Positions 11,021 through 22,012 of a stretch of DNA of 64,000 nt are shown in pieces. Both the position numbers and the translations under genes were made by a program. The stretch spans positions 512,856,686 to 512,920,685 of the forward strand of contig CM066037.1 of the NCBI GenBank assembly GCA_033557465.1, given 5' to 3'. Each line of letters opens with the position of its first letter. The stretch's first letter is position 1. This DNA comes from Ichthyophis bannanicus. Taxonomy: Eukaryota; Chordata; Amphibia; Gymnophiona; Ichthyophiidae. Under the pieces are notes generated by a model, which saw nothing but the letters and a program-made list of their open reading frames with translations, ran no database searches and had not been told where the DNA came from.

Positions 11021-11165
11021 TTCTCCGGGAACAAGCAGGAAGTCAGTCCTCTCATATGGGTGACATCTGTGCTGACTGAGCCCCTGCAGAAGCATCTCCC
11101 CAGCTTTCAAAGAAAGCCTTTGGGAAATGCACCACACATGTCCTCCCCTTCCTGCCATCTTGTCT
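11021..11165 (+). repeat. DIRS left inverted terminal repeat
   Basis: The segment from ttctccgggaac through tgccatcttg is matched in reverse complement by 15187-15342, where caagatggcacac leads on to acagctgtccctggagaa. The match includes the interior landmarks aagcatctccccagc and tttcaagg. Substitutions and short indels are scattered along the arms. Confidence 0.85.
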
Positions 11166-11399
11166 CAATCTCCTTTTTTCTGCAGAGCCCTCTGGACGTC
11201 TGTCCAGTTTCCTCCAGAAAAAGCGTGGGTTTTTTTAATACATTCTTGTCTGGTTTACTTGGATTCCTTTCCTGCCCCTGAGCCAGCTCGCCTCGGTGTC
11301 GCTCCTCAGGTTTGTTTCCTTGTTTTTTGCTTTTTTGCTTTGAGGTATCCTTCAACCTGTGTTAAAGGACTCTGACCCCTGCCAGGTGGCAGGGACCCC

Positions 11400-11990
11400 T
11401 TTTTCCGATGGCCTCCAGCAGCTTCAAGTAGTGCTATCGGTGCAGCAAGATGATGTCCCTCGCCGATCCACATGACTGCTGCCTCCGATGCCTTGGCCCA
11501 GAACACGACAACTGTGAACTTTGCAGAACCATGACCTCAAAGGCCCTTCGAGGAGTCAGCCAGGGAGGCCGCAGCCGACATCGGGGTTTGACGCCAGGCG
11601 TAGCTGCAATCATCTCACCTCGAACAATGGGTTCAACACAAACTTATTAATGTCCTCTGCATCAGAGAGCTTCCTCGGGAAACCCATGGCAGACAAAGCA
11701 GCAGAGATCGAGACAGAATCTCTCACGAGGACCAGACTCTCAAAGACTTTTGTGCTGCCCTGTAAGAAGGCCCCAGGAAAGAAGCTGTTCTTCCTGAGGG
11801 AAAAGGGTGGCTTTGACAGTACCTCACAGTTCCAGGCCTTCTCTGCCCCACAGCACAGCCAACAGCACAACAGACAGGGGCATTGCCCTCATAAGCAAAA
11901 GACCCCCCCCCCCCAAGTCCCAAGCGCCAGCTCGAGCTCAGCTTGTGGGGAGCCTTTGACATCCTGGGCTTGACTTCCTCTCCTCCAGGA
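11400..11990 (+). pseudogene. DIRS gag-like protein (broken)
   Basis: The frame around 11404-11650 has a cysteine-rich block, CCLRCLGPEHDNCELCRTM, preceded by another CxxC-like pair. This is the zinc-binding-like start known from vertebrate DIRS ORF1 proteins; the same block opens the second DIRS-like element at 55.8 kb (RCLTCLGPD). The reading frame shifts near 11560-11650 and continues as a Ser/Gln/Pro-rich frame to 11973. Most of the usual gag C-terminal domain is missing, so this gene is internally deleted as well as frameshifted. Confidence 0.65.
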
Positions 11991-12069
11991 GGTCCCCTAC
12001 AGCCCAATGGGGGGTGGCTGATCCTGTTTTCCCCACAGGTGGTCCATCACCACCGATAACTGGGCCCTA

Positions 12070-13310
12070 CAAGTGGTCAAAGATGGCTGCCTCCTCCACC
12101 TACAGCATACGCCACCCTCATACTTTCCAGGAGAGCCCATAAGATCTTTCCTCCACCAGACCCTGCTCCTCCCTGAGCTTGCAGGTCTCCTCGAGGACAA
12201 GGCAGTGAAGCCAGTAACAAAACATCTCTGGGGTACCGGCTTCTACTCCAGGTATTTCCTTGTCCCCAAGAGAACAAGGGGCCTAAGGCCCATCCTGGAT
12301 CTGCGGGACCTGAACAAGTTCCTGATAAGGGAAAAGTTCAAAATGCTCTCCCTTGGAACATTGATGCCATTCCTCCAGCAGGGAGATTTGACTATGCTCC
12401 TTAGACCTAAAGGACACCTACACACACATCCTGATCCATCCCAGCCACAGAACATACCTCCGGTCCATGGTGGGAGGAGAACACTACCAGTACAGGGTTC
12501 AGCCCTTCAGGCTGGCCTCATTGCCAAGGGTCTTCACCAAGTGCCTCGTGGTGGTCGCAGTCCGCCTCCTCCAAGGGGCCTTCATCTTTCCCTACCTGGA
12601 CGACTGACTTATAAGGGGAGGCACAGCTACAGAGGCGCAATGCATCACAGGGCATACCATCAACGCCCTGCAGCATCTGTGGTTCGTCATCAACTATCCC
12701 AAGTCCCACCTCTCTCTGTCTCGACGCCTGGAGTTTAAAGAGCTCAGCTAGGCACCCTCCAGGCCAAGGTCTTCCTCCCTCAGGAAAGGTCAGAATGCCT
12801 CAGGGGACTAGCTGCAGAGGTTCAGCGCCACCAGTCGCTACCCACCTGGCTTCTCCTCCACCTGCTGGCTCACATGGTCGCCTCATGACCCCAAATGCTC
12901 GACTGCACATGAGAGCAGCCCAGTGGTGCCTCTGCTGTCAGTGGGGACAAGCCACAGGCAGGCTCTGGGACAGAGTGATAGTGACCCGCCAGCTGATGGA
13001 TTCCCTTGGATGGTGGCAGATCCCTAGTCAACTTCAGGTCTGGATGCCTTTCCAGGCACCCATCCCCCAGCAGGTCCTCAGGACAGATGCCGCCTTACTG
13101 GGTTGGGGAGCGCATTGTGAGGGCCTCCAGACACAAGGCAGCTGGTCCCAGACTGAATCCCAGATGCAAATCAATCTGCTGGAGCTCCAGGCAATATTTC
13201 TGGCTCGCCAAGTCTTCTGCCACCAGCTGCAGCAGCAGTTGGTGCTGGTCCAGATTAACAATCAAGTTGCAGTATTCTACGTGAACAAACAAGGGGGCAT
13301 GGGGTAGCAC
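12070..13310 (+). pseudogene. DIRS reverse transcriptase-RNase H (broken)
   Basis: The RT begins around 12150. It shows GFYSRYFLVPKRTRGLRPIL and DLRDLNKFL, both typical of DIRS RT, then MLSLGTLMPFLQQGDLTM. The catalytic box reads FPYLDD at 12587-12604, with a TGA directly after it. Frames change several times between 12390 and 12730. The RNase H part follows at about 13075-13300 with TDAALLGWGAHCEG and INLLELQAIFLA. The position that is usually Asp in the DN motif reads Asn (QINNQVAVFYVNKQGG). The enzyme would copy element RNA into circular DNA. Stops, shifts and the changed RNase H residue make it inactive. Confidence 0.88.
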
Positions 13311-13449
13311 TCTCTCTTCCAGGAGGCGGCAGTCCTCTGCTCCTGTGTGTGCACGCAGATGGATGCACCTAAGAGCAGTCTATCTCCTGGACCAAGACAA
13401 TGCCCTGGCGGAGCTGTGCAAGTGGTGCCTTGATCCTGAAGTGGCCTTC

Positions 13450-14837
13450 TGGCTGTTTTGACTCTGGGGTGTCCCCCTGATGGACCTGTTTGCCAGCCCA
13501 GACAACACGCAGTTACCCCACTTCTGCTCCTACCAGCCGCACCCGTCCCAGGTGGCAGTGGATACTTCCCTCATTCCATGGATGGAAGGCCTCCTGTATG
13601 CCTTCCTGTTGACACCACTGGTCACCAAGACCCTCCTCACTGTCCAGCACGAGAGGGCAATCACTAATACTGATAGCTCCCCGTTTGCCTAGGCAACCCT
13701 GGTTCCCCGTTGCTCCTCTCTTTGTCAGTGGTGTCACAGATTCCCCTGGACCATTCGCACAGGAGCAGGGCTCTCTTACATCCCAACTTGGGTTCCCTGT
13801 CACTCATGGCTTGGCTGCTGAAAGGGTAGTGTTAGCTCCCTTCAACCTCCCATGGGATATGGAAGAGATTCTTTTGTCCTCTCGTAAGGCTTCCACAAGA
13901 AGGGCGTATGCATTCAAGTGGCACCAATTCTCAGTGTGGTGCACCAAAAGACGGACGAACCTGTTCTCCTGCTCGGTACAAGTGATACTCCAGTACCTGG
14001 CCCATCTGTCGCAGGTGGGACTAAAGTCCAACTCGGTCAGAGTGCACATGAGTGCTATCGCAGCGCACTGCCATTCCATTGAGGGCAAGCTCCTCTCGGC
14101 TCAGCCGCTTGTATCTTGGTTCTTGCTTGGTCTCATGCTATCCAAAACCCCCATCCTCCCTCCAGTGGCAGAGGGGGGGGGGTCTCAGTGTGGTGCTCTC
14201 GCAGCTTACTGCTTCTGTTTGAGCTACCTGCCACTTGAGGTACCTCTCTTGGAAGGTCATCTTCCTTGTAGCGCTTGCAAAGTCAGCGAGTTCCAGGCTC
14301 TGATGGCAGAACCCCCCTACACAAGGTTCTATAAGAACAGGGTGGTGCTCTACACACACCCCAGGTTTCTGCCAAAGGTGGTGTCCACATTCTACCTCAA
14401 TCAGGTGCTGGTGCTCCCCACTTTCTTTCAGAGGCCTCATGCCGGCAGGGCAGAGACTGTGCTCCATAATTTGGACTGTAAAAGAGCCCTGTCCTTCTGT
14501 CTGCAATGGACTCAGGGCCACTGTAAAGCACCTCAGCTTTTTGTATCCTATGTTGTCTGGGGCTTCCAATGACTAAGCAAATTTTGTCTGCTTGGGTGAC
14601 AGACTGTTTTACCCTTGCCTATGAGTAGGCAGGGATCTCACTGGACCAGAGGGTCATGGCACACCACATCAGGGTCATGGCTACTTCTGTGGCATTCCGT
14701 CCCCATGATGGAAATCTGCAGGACCACCATCTGGTCTTCGGTCCAAACCTTTGCAGCTCACTACTGCCTGGAGAGGGAGTCCCAATGGAACAGCGCCTTT
14801 GACCAGGCCATACTGTGCAGTCTCTTTGGGGTGTAGG
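13450..14837 (+). pseudogene. DIRS tyrosine recombinase and preceding linker
   Basis: The linker after RNase H carries the DIRS hallmark PLMDLFASPDNTQLPHFCSY (about 13474-13535). The recombinase frame 13685-14572 starts its core with RKASTRRAYAFKWHQFSVWC and holds NSVRVHMSAIAAH. After a frame break it resumes at 14615-14837 with SHWTRGSWHTT, matching the H-x-x-R box, and EICRTTIWSSVQTFAAHY, in which the final Tyr (codon 14762-14764) sits where the catalytic nucleophile is expected. Such enzymes join a circular DNA copy to the target. The frame is interrupted at 14572 and probably elsewhere. Confidence 0.84.
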
Positions 14838-15026
14838 CAACTCCTGCCCTCCAACCCTTCTGTGTTCAGGCTACCGGAGTGCTGGTTCCCTGCTGGACAC
14901 TTGGGTCTTGTGAGAGTTTCTCAAGAGAGGGACTCAACTGCTGCTGCTCATGGCTCACACTTTGCAGGTTGCCATGGTGTTTTTACAGGTTCTCGGTAGC
15001 CTGTAGCTGGGGAGTCCATATGTGTG

Positions 15027-15105
15027 AAAACTGACTTCCTGCTTGTTCCCAGAGAAAGTGTAGTTACCTGTAACAGGTGTTCTCCGAGGACAGCAGGAAT
15101 TGGTC
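15027..15105 (+). repeat. DIRS internal complementary region
   Basis: The first part (gacttcctgcttgttccc) is the reverse complement of the left end of the element. The following part (agtgtagttacctgtaacag, then gtgttctccgagg) is the reverse complement of the right end (15325-15371). It therefore bridges both termini, as in DIRS-1, where this region is thought to template the circular junction. The core acctgtaacaggt is itself nearly palindromic. Confidence 0.85.
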
Positions 15106-15184
15106 CTCATAACCCTCCCTCCTCCCCTTGGAGTTGCTGCTTTACCGTATTTTAATGTTTTTGCCATCTTAGCTATGTCAGACT

Positions 15185-15371
15185 GAGGCAAGATGGCACA
15201 CTTCAACAGGAAGGGGACCATGAATGCATGGTGCATCTCCCAAAGGTTTTCCTTGAAAGCTGGGTAGATGCTTCCTCGGGGGCTCTGTTGGCATTGATGT
15301 CACTCATACGTGAGGACAGATTCCAGCTGTCCCTGGAGAATACCTGTTGCAGGTGAGTAACTACGCTTTCT
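15185..15371 (+). repeat. DIRS right inverted terminal repeat
   Basis: Reverse complement of the left repeat, with an outer extension ending ctacgctttct at about 15371. The extension has no counterpart at the left end but is complementary to the internal region at 15054-15085. An extended right repeat is a known DIRS feature. Confidence 0.83.
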
Positions 15372-15385
15372 AGAGGGACCCCTGC

Positions 15386-16862
15386 CTCCTCCCACAGCCA
15401 TAATCAGGGCATTCTGACTTTAGTGTTTGTGTGAGCAAGAAACTTAAATCTAGCCCTGAATGTACCACCACATATCAAGAAAGATGGAAGGAAGGCCAAA
15501 TGACAGCCAGCTTGGTTAAAAGGTGAGGTAAAAGAGGCTATTATTAAAGCTTAAAATAAATCTTTGATAAAATAGAACAAGGAATCAAATGAAAAAAAAA
15601 TAAGAAACAGCAAGGCACTGATAAAGAAGGAAAAAAATTGAAAAGAAGCTTGCAATAGAGACAAATTCACAATAAGAAATTTTTCAGGTACATAATAAGC
15701 AAAAAGCTGGGAAGGAGTCACTTGGGCCATGTAAATATGTTCTAACCTGTTCTAATATACCCCCCCCCCACACACACACACACACCCCTTTTTTGTAAAC
15801 TGCTTTGACCCAGTGAAAATCGGTATATAAGCACAGCTAAATAAATAAATAAAGTGACTGATAAATAAAGAAACTCTTGAGTGGGAGGTAATAAAGAGTA
15901 ACAGTAAATGGGAGGATAAGGGTGTTTCCAGTGGTTTGCTGTAGGGATCAATATTTGGTCCATATCTTTTCAACATCTTTGTAAACAATGCTGTGGAAGA
16001 GCTGTCAGGAAATATTTGCCTCTTTGCAGATGATACCAAAATCTGCAACAAGGGGATATCTTGAAAAATGTAGATAACATGATGAGGGATCTAGAATTTG
16101 ACAGCTAAGATTTAATGCTAAAAAATTACAGTATCATACATTTGGGTTACAAGAACCCAAGTGAGCATTACAGTATAGGGTGTGAAGGACCTCTTTGCAT
16201 GAAAGAATAGAAACTGGGGATGATTATATATGATGATTATTTGGTGGCCAACAGGTCCAAAAAGTGACTGCAGAAGCATGTATAGGTGTATAGGGAGGGG
16301 AATAGCTAGCAGGAAAAAGGAGTTGATAGTGCCTCACTTAAATCTCTGGTGTAATCTCATTTGGAGGCCATGTAGAATTCTGGAGATCACACCATCACAA
16401 ATATATAAACAGGATAGAGTTGGTTGAGAGGGTGGATACTGAACTGGATACAGACTTGAAGATCTAAATATGTATATTTTGGAAGAAAGGCAGGAGAGGG
16501 AAGACATTTTAAGAAATCTTTAAATACCTCTATGGTCTCAAAACATACAAAGATAGGCCTCTTCAGTTAAAAGGAATCTTCGAATGAGTGGATGTAAGAT
16601 AAGGGTGGATGGTCTTTTTCTGCCATCATGTTTTTAGACTTGGGAGTAACCTAAGAAAATATTTCTTTAGGCAAAGGGTGGTAGATACATGGACAGCCTC
16701 CCAATAGAGATGGAAGAGATGAGGATTTTATCTAATTCAAGAAAGCCTGGGATAACACAGAGGATCTTGGAGAGAAGAATGGATTGTAGAGCTTAGTAGT
16801 TGGTAGGGATGATCATATTAGGCTGTATGATCTTTATCTGCCATCATTTCTATTTTTCTATG
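15386..16862 (+). mobile_element. CR1-B LINE, old decayed copy
   Basis: Translated pieces on the plus strand match the second CR1 subfamily: an endonuclease-RT linker around 15480-15700, then an RT segment with a pattern like SVLGPILFNIF around 15945-15985 and LFADDTKICN at about 16020-16055, then a C-terminal piece to about 16760. Many stops and gaps interrupt it. It ends with tctgccatcatttctatttt near 16860, the 3' end also seen in reverse complement at 28.97 kb. An L2-like tail has been inserted at about 15735-15855. Confidence 0.75.
15735..15857 (+). repeat. C-run, (CA)n and an L2-like 3' tail inside CR1-B
   Basis: A run of C and (CA)n at about 15760-15786 is followed by gtaaactgctttgaccc, then cggtatataagc and three AAAT units. 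The order (paired segment, tatataag, AAAT repeats) is that of the L2/SINE tails elsewhere. The hairpin is poorly preserved. Confidence 0.55.
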
Positions 16863-17495
16863 GCGGAAGCCTTCTGAAAATCTAATTACACTATAACCAC
16901 ATTGCACTCTTGTCAACATGTTTATTAACTCCTTCAAAATAAACCTAACAGATTGATTAAGACAAGACTTCCCTTTGCTTAAATCCATGTTGTGTCTGCC
17001 ATATCAATCTGTGTGTATCCAGATGAGTAGTAATTTTGCTCTTTAGAATAATATCTTCCTTTGTGCCTGGCCCCATCATCAGGTAGTTTCTCAGATCATC
17101 CCTGGAGCCCATTTTAAAAATGATTGATGACCATCCTCTAAACCTCAAGTACCGTAGCTAGTTTGAATGAGAAGCTCTCGATGGTTAGTAGTAAGTGTAA
17201 AATTTCATTTTTGAGTTCTAAGAATGCAAAGGTGTATACCATGAGTTCCTGTGATTTGTCATTCTTTGGTTTGTTGGTGTCTGGTAAATCAAGATGTAAT
17301 AAAATCTGTTTCATTTGTTATGAATCATTCTCAAAAAATGTTTTCCAGCATAAGTATCTCCCTGTCTGAGAAGAGAGAAGCAAAGAATTCATTTAGTAGT
17401 TCTGCTATTGCCTTGTCTTCCCTGAGTTTCCCTTTTGACCCTCAGTCATCTAGTGGTCCAACAAACTGTTGCACAGGCTTTCTGATTCAAATGTA

Positions 17496-18453
17496 TGAGG
17501 GTTGCTCAGAAAGTAATGCCCCACATGTTTTTTCTCAGTCCAGAATAAAGATAGAGGTGTGAAATTGAAAGGGTAGTAACTTGGAACTTCAAAGGACACG
17601 TGTAATTTTACAGTTGTCCGACAAATAGCCAGGCGGTAGTGATCCTTCAAATGGTGTCTGTGAGTGACACACTGAACAAACAACGAGCTGTAATTGAATT
17701 CTTGGTGGAGGAGAAAGAAAGTGTGAGAAACATTCACAAACGGTTATGTGCTGTGTATGGAAGTTCTGCGGTAGATAAGGAGCACTGTTGGTTCATAGTG
17801 GTGAGCCCAGGTTTTGTCACCTGTGACAATCTGGGACAAAAAGGCCTCCCCCTCAGCTTCAAAACGCTCCAACAAATCAGAGCAGATGTCTTTCCTTTGG
17901 TGTTTGTGTTCGGTTGTGAGACTTTGCGGAACCCATCTTGCACACACCTTTGAATATCCCAAAGAGTCAATAATTGCCATTGCACTACCTCTATTGACGG
18001 AAAGCTGTACGGACAATTCCTGTCTCGTGATGCACACAAATGTCATCAGCGTGCTGCAACTTGTCTGGACTGGTGGCTGAGGCAGGACGCCCAGACCGTG
18101 ACCGATCTTCCAGTTCCGTTTTACCACTTCCTGAAGCCTTTACTCTCTTCACCCATCATCCAACGGTGCTCCTATATACCGCAGAACTTCCATACACAGC
18201 ACACAACCATTTGTGAATGTTTCTCATACTTTCTCCTCCACCAAGAATTCAATTACAGTTCGTTGTTTGTACCGTGTGTCACTCACAGATGCCATTTGAA
18301 GAATCACTACCACCTCGCTATTTGTCGGACGAATGTAAAATTACACACGTGTCCTTTGAAGTTCCAAGTTACTACCCTTTCAATTTCACACCTCTATCTT
18401 CATTCTGGAATGAGAAAAAAACATGTGGGGCATTACTTTCTAAGCAACCCTCA
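17496..18453 (-). mobile_element. mariner-family DNA transposon with inverted duplication
   Basis: A 958-bp element is flanked by TA on both sides (17494-17495 and 18454-18455). Its terminal inverted repeats start tgagggttgctcagaaagta. A normal mariner has short terminal repeats, but here the outer 270-280 bp on each side are inverted copies of one another. Both sides carry the 5' UTR and the start of the transposase gene. The right half reads as a mariner gene on the minus strand. The left half repeats its first 90 or so codons on the plus strand. The structure can fold back on itself. Confidence 0.88.
17770..18300 (-). pseudogene. mariner transposase, truncated
   Basis: On the minus strand the N-terminal helix-turn-helix region is read in pieces (VIEFLVEEKES, then NIHKWLCAVYGSSAV). 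It is followed at 18127-17744 by the catalytic domain start: SLGYSKVCARWVPQSL, EHKHQRKDICSDLLERF and IVTGDKTWAHHYEP. The Asp in TGDKTW is in the place of the first catalytic Asp. Directly after HHYEP the frame enters the inverted copy of the gene start, so the second and third catalytic Asp regions are absent. The protein cannot be active. The plus-strand frame 17639-17780 is the duplicated N-terminus. Confidence 0.85.
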
Positions 18454-19694
18454 TACTTGAAATTGAGTTTTGCCTCCCTGGAAAGCTGATGCTTTTAATT
18501 ATTTGGGTATATCTTATTGATGCATTGCATCTATTTGCCCATCCTTAGAGACTTTTCGTTTTGCTTTCCATTTTTTCAAAGATGTCCTTTTGGTTGTAAT
18601 AGCCTCTTTCACTTCGCTGTTTAACCATGATGACAATTCATTTGGTAGTCTTTCTATCTTTTTAAATAAATTCATCTAGTATGAGCATGCAAAATGGTGT
18701 TTTTAAACAGCAACCCTGCCGTGTGCAAATGTTTAACCTTTATTGATTTTAGTATTTTTTTTTTCTAATTTCCTCGGTCAGTCTTCTGTCTTAAAGTTAT
18801 ATGCTACTGCAGTAATTTTTCATATTATCATGGTCAATTTTGATGACTTTATAATTGGTATTGCCAAGCAGCCCTACCACTGATTCCTCTCTTGTGAGAT
18901 CTGTTGCAATGAAAGTTACATTTAGAGTAGTCCACTCTCTTTCTTAATTGTTCTGGGACCTACTGCTCTTTGAAGCAGTCATTTGACATTTAGAAACTAC
19001 CTTCCTACTGTGTCCCATGTAGAAATTTACCTGATCAATACTAGGTTGTGTTGGTAAATTGTTGTTTTGGCAATTCTCTTTTCTTTTATACTTTTTGCTA
19101 GCATTTCGTTATCCATTGTTTGATCTTGGACAGGCAGATGCTAGATCCCCCTACTGCTATACTTTTTTCAGTCACGTGGGATATCTAGCCATAAAGATTC
19201 CACTGTGTATTTCTTGCAGAACTTTATCCTGCTTGACTCTGCCATCCTTAATATATAGCACTATATCACCTTCAATTTGATTTGCCCTATCATTTAAATA
19301 TAATTTATATCTGGTATCAATATCCCATTGGTTATCCTCCTTCCACTAGGTTTCTGAGATGCTCGTTATGTCTCTATCTTAATTTAGTGCCATACATTCT
19401 TCTCCAGTCGTATGGTTTTAGATTTCTCATTGAATATAAACAATTCAAAGACTCTTAATTGTATACACAACCTGTCTAGGGTAATTTTGATATCATTTGT
19501 CTGCCCTTTATTTAGATGCACCTTGGCTACTTCTGCTGCTGTTACAACCTCTACTGGAATATTATATCTTCCCTGTTTTGCAGGTAGACTTTGAAAATAT
19601 TTCATGCTTACACTCCTGAGTGACTTCTACAATCTATCTCCTTTCTAAACATTGATGCCAGCAGCTGTGTTCTACAAGGTGGAACCTGTTTATA

Positions 19695-19780
19695 TTATTT
19701 ATTTAGGTGGCTTTTTATACTGCCCCTTCCATCGATCAAGGGCGGTTTACAAAGATCAGAACAATTACATTAAACTTGGA
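19695..19780 (-). repeat. L2/SINE-type 3' tail fragment
   Basis: On the minus strand the sequence reads taaaccgcccttgatcgatg, then ggggcagtataaaaag and an (AAATA)-like tail. The two paired blocks ccgccctt and aaggggc preserve the hairpin of the L2-type tails. Only the tail and a few tens of bases upstream are recognisable. Confidence 0.6.
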
Positions 19781-20432
19781 GAAGCCTCCCCCTGCAGAAA
19801 AATGTTGTGCAGTCCCTCTTCTTGCACCATAATCTCTTGTGTGCATTGAGAGTCTGCAGCTGTTTGGGGCAGAAAGCATTTCTGAGAATACTGCCCTTGT
19901 GATTTCTGGATTTCAAATGGCACATCCATTTTAATCTTAGTTTAAATATCAGTGAATTTGCATTGTAGCCTTATGGGAGAGGTGGTCTATAATCTAAATT
20001 TATTTGCAGAATCTCACTCACGTAGACCTTATGTCCTTGGTGCCCACATCTACTGAGCTGCCAAGCAATCGTCATACTTGCCAGCCATTCAGCAGCTACA
20101 TTCCTAGGGATCAAATTGCCGTCTCTACCAGCCATCCTAACACTTTGCACCTGGGCATATGCTACTGAAGAGACATCCATGGTGTAAGTGGATACTGCAA
20201 CACCTGCAGGGCATGTTCTAGCTACAGGATTACTCCTACCACATCAAGGTAATACTCTCCTTCCAGGTGATTTCACTGCCCCAAGGCAGCACAGGGGCTG
20301 CCAGTTTAGAGCTCTGACTGCTCTTATGTCCTTGAAGGTCTCCTCCATGTAGTTTTGTACCTAAGCTCCTTTGAGTCTGCTATTTTAATTTCCAGAAACT
20401 GGACCCCTCCTTTGAGAACTCTTTGCACAAAG

Positions 20433-20467
<35 letters not shown>

Positions 20468-21430
20468 ACACAAAACCTCTCACCAGCTAGTGACACTTAG
20501 TGCAAGAGACTAGATTCCCCCACACACAGACACCCTCCCTGTTAGACTGCTGTCTGCATATTAATGTTGTTCAGTTGTTAAAAGTAGCTAAGGCAGTAGG
20601 TATGCTTAATTTACTGTAAATCCTTTAAAGTTATGTGGGGTATGTTTACTAAATTGTATTAGGCTTTTGCAGGTAATGTGTCGTCATAGTGCTAATAGTG
20701 GTGCGTTAGCTGCAAACGCAGTACACTATCTGTTGGGGCATACGCAGCATTTCTTTAGCAGATAGCGCACTGAATGCATATAACACCATCTGTGGAGGAA
20801 GTGCTGATATCTGCATCTGTGCTGTCTGCAGCTTCGATGATAACCATATGCTATTAGTGCCTGTGATAATCATGCATTTCAGATCTGCCCACTCTTGCAG
20901 GTATCGTGGTTTCTGCAGATAGTGCATTCTAACAGCACAGGGAAAATGCAGATAGTGCAGCAATTTTCTGCACTATTGGCACATTATCACACTCTGTAAC
21001 TGGTAGCATAGTTGAGTAAAGATACTCCTAGGTAAAAAAAAAAAAAAAAAAAAAAAGTTTACTATTTCCTACAGAGAGTGCAATGTCTGTCCTGACAAAT
21101 AATTGGGCAAGATATTCTACAGGTGTGAACCAGCTATGGACTGGGCCTGCACACAGGTTTTAGATTTTCAAGCCATAGCAACAGAAGAAACAGCTAGTAA
21201 ATCTTTCTAACTTGATCAAAGCAATCTGGATGGTAATACATTATCAGCTTAGTTATGACTTGCACAGTCACCCTCTTGATGTCAAATACCTTGATTTGGA
21301 TAAATAAAGCATTGCATGCTCCTGCTGTGAACAAAAACCAAAGATCTTTGCTATACTAAATTCACCACACTGCCTCATTTGAAAAAAGTGAAGGCTTGTC
21401 ATGCCTTGCTTCTGTACATTAAATCTACAT
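19781..21430. other. Non-coding stretch with simple repeats and a possible fold-back
   Basis: No gene is visible. There is a (CA)n tract at 20432-20473 and a run of 23 A at 21034-21056. Between about 20636 and 21032 the two ends are imperfect inverted repeats: left tatgtttactaaattgtatt, and the right end read in reverse complement tatctttactcaactatgct. The interior contains repeated gcagatagtg-like words. It may be an old fold-back transposon. Confidence 0.5.
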
Positions 21431-21517
21431 TACCTGGTATTCCAAGGTGGGTCACCCCACCCAAGTAGTAGCCAGGCCTGATCCTGCTTAGCTTCTGAGA
21501 TCAGTCAAGATCAGGCA
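21431..21517 (-). pseudogene. 5S rRNA-like pseudogene or 5S-derived retroposon
   Basis: The minus strand matches 5S ribosomal RNA from about nucleotide 26 to 110. It includes gatctcagaagctaagcagg, then ggcctgg and tacttggg and, near the end, tggaataccaggta. Substitutions are scattered and there is a small disturbance where the gene has gatgggagaccgcctggg. The first 25 bases and the last 10 are missing. The internal control region for TFIIIA lies within the retained part but is mutated. A dispersed pseudogene is the simplest reading; the head of a 5S-derived SINE is the alternative. Confidence 0.85.
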
Positions 21518-21769
21518 GGGCAGAGGGGAATGAAGTAGTAGTAGTAGTCTAAATATGTTCATAAGTAATCATTTGCTCTCTTACAGGAAGAGGTTAGTAT
21601 AAAAAGGTTTGTATCAACCCTGGAGAGTGTGTGGAATACAAGTATGAAGTGTGACGGAGAGGGAAAGAGGATGTAAAGTTATGAATAGCAGTAATGTAGA
21701 GTTAAATTATGAAATATTCTGTATGCTTAACATAGGAAGAGGTAGATACAACTGTTTTTGAAAGACTTC

Positions 21770-21975
21770 CTCATTGTTCCTCCAGTCCAGTCGCATGGAT
21801 TATGCCCCATCACTAGCAGATGGAGACTGAGAACTATTGGTTTTGATGATCTTACACGATAAGGGACCTGTACAGACCTACTAACACTGGTATTTCTCAG
21901 TCTTCAGCAGATAGTGATGAGTTCCTGTACAGATCTGGACTCCATGGTAGATTCTTAAGAAAAAAATAAGTGATC
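21770..21975. repeat. Possible DIRS-like terminal-repeat remnant
   Basis: The segment contains catcactagcagatggagac and, 120 bp on, a partly inverted counterpart (ctcagtcttcagcagatagt). The words ttatgccccatcac and gcagatggagactgagaa resemble 44903-44940, the start of another DIRS-like remnant (ttatgctccccagc, gctgatggaggcagaa). I infer a solo terminal repeat of that second DIRS lineage. No coding sequence follows. Confidence 0.4.
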
Positions 21976-22012
21976 TCAAAGGACAGAGATTAGAAAGGAG
22001 TCTGCTGCTCCA

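Larger units (their letters stand above)
11021..15371 (+). mobile_element. DIRS-type tyrosine-recombinase retrotransposon, decayed
   Basis: A 4.35-kb element has the complete DIRS layout. The left inverted terminal repeat starts ttctccgggaacaagcagga (11021). Gag, RT-RNase H and tyrosine recombinase remnants follow in that order. An internal complementary region lies at 15027-15105. The right terminal repeat (about 15185-15371) is the reverse complement of the left one and extends it by about 30 bp. DIRS elements are thought to move through a circular DNA whose ends are joined using the internal complementary region and then inserted by the recombinase, usually without target duplication; none is seen here. 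All three genes carry stops or frameshifts. Confidence 0.9.
16863..19650 (-). mobile_element. Old CR1-A-like LINE split by a mariner element
   Basis: Read on the minus strand, this relic covers the endonuclease region (about 19640-19050), the linker (about 18700-18500 and 17495-17380) and the start of the RT (about 17100-16900, including LIWQTQHGFKQ). Similarity to the younger CR1-A copies is clear but decayed and full of gaps, and there is no C-terminal domain or normal 3' end. A rearranged mariner occupies 17496-18453. This is the oldest CR1 layer in the window judged by decay. Confidence 0.7.

Noticed and set aside
20432..20473. CRISPR or other structured array
   Set aside because: It is a plain (CA)n microsatellite in a vertebrate genome.
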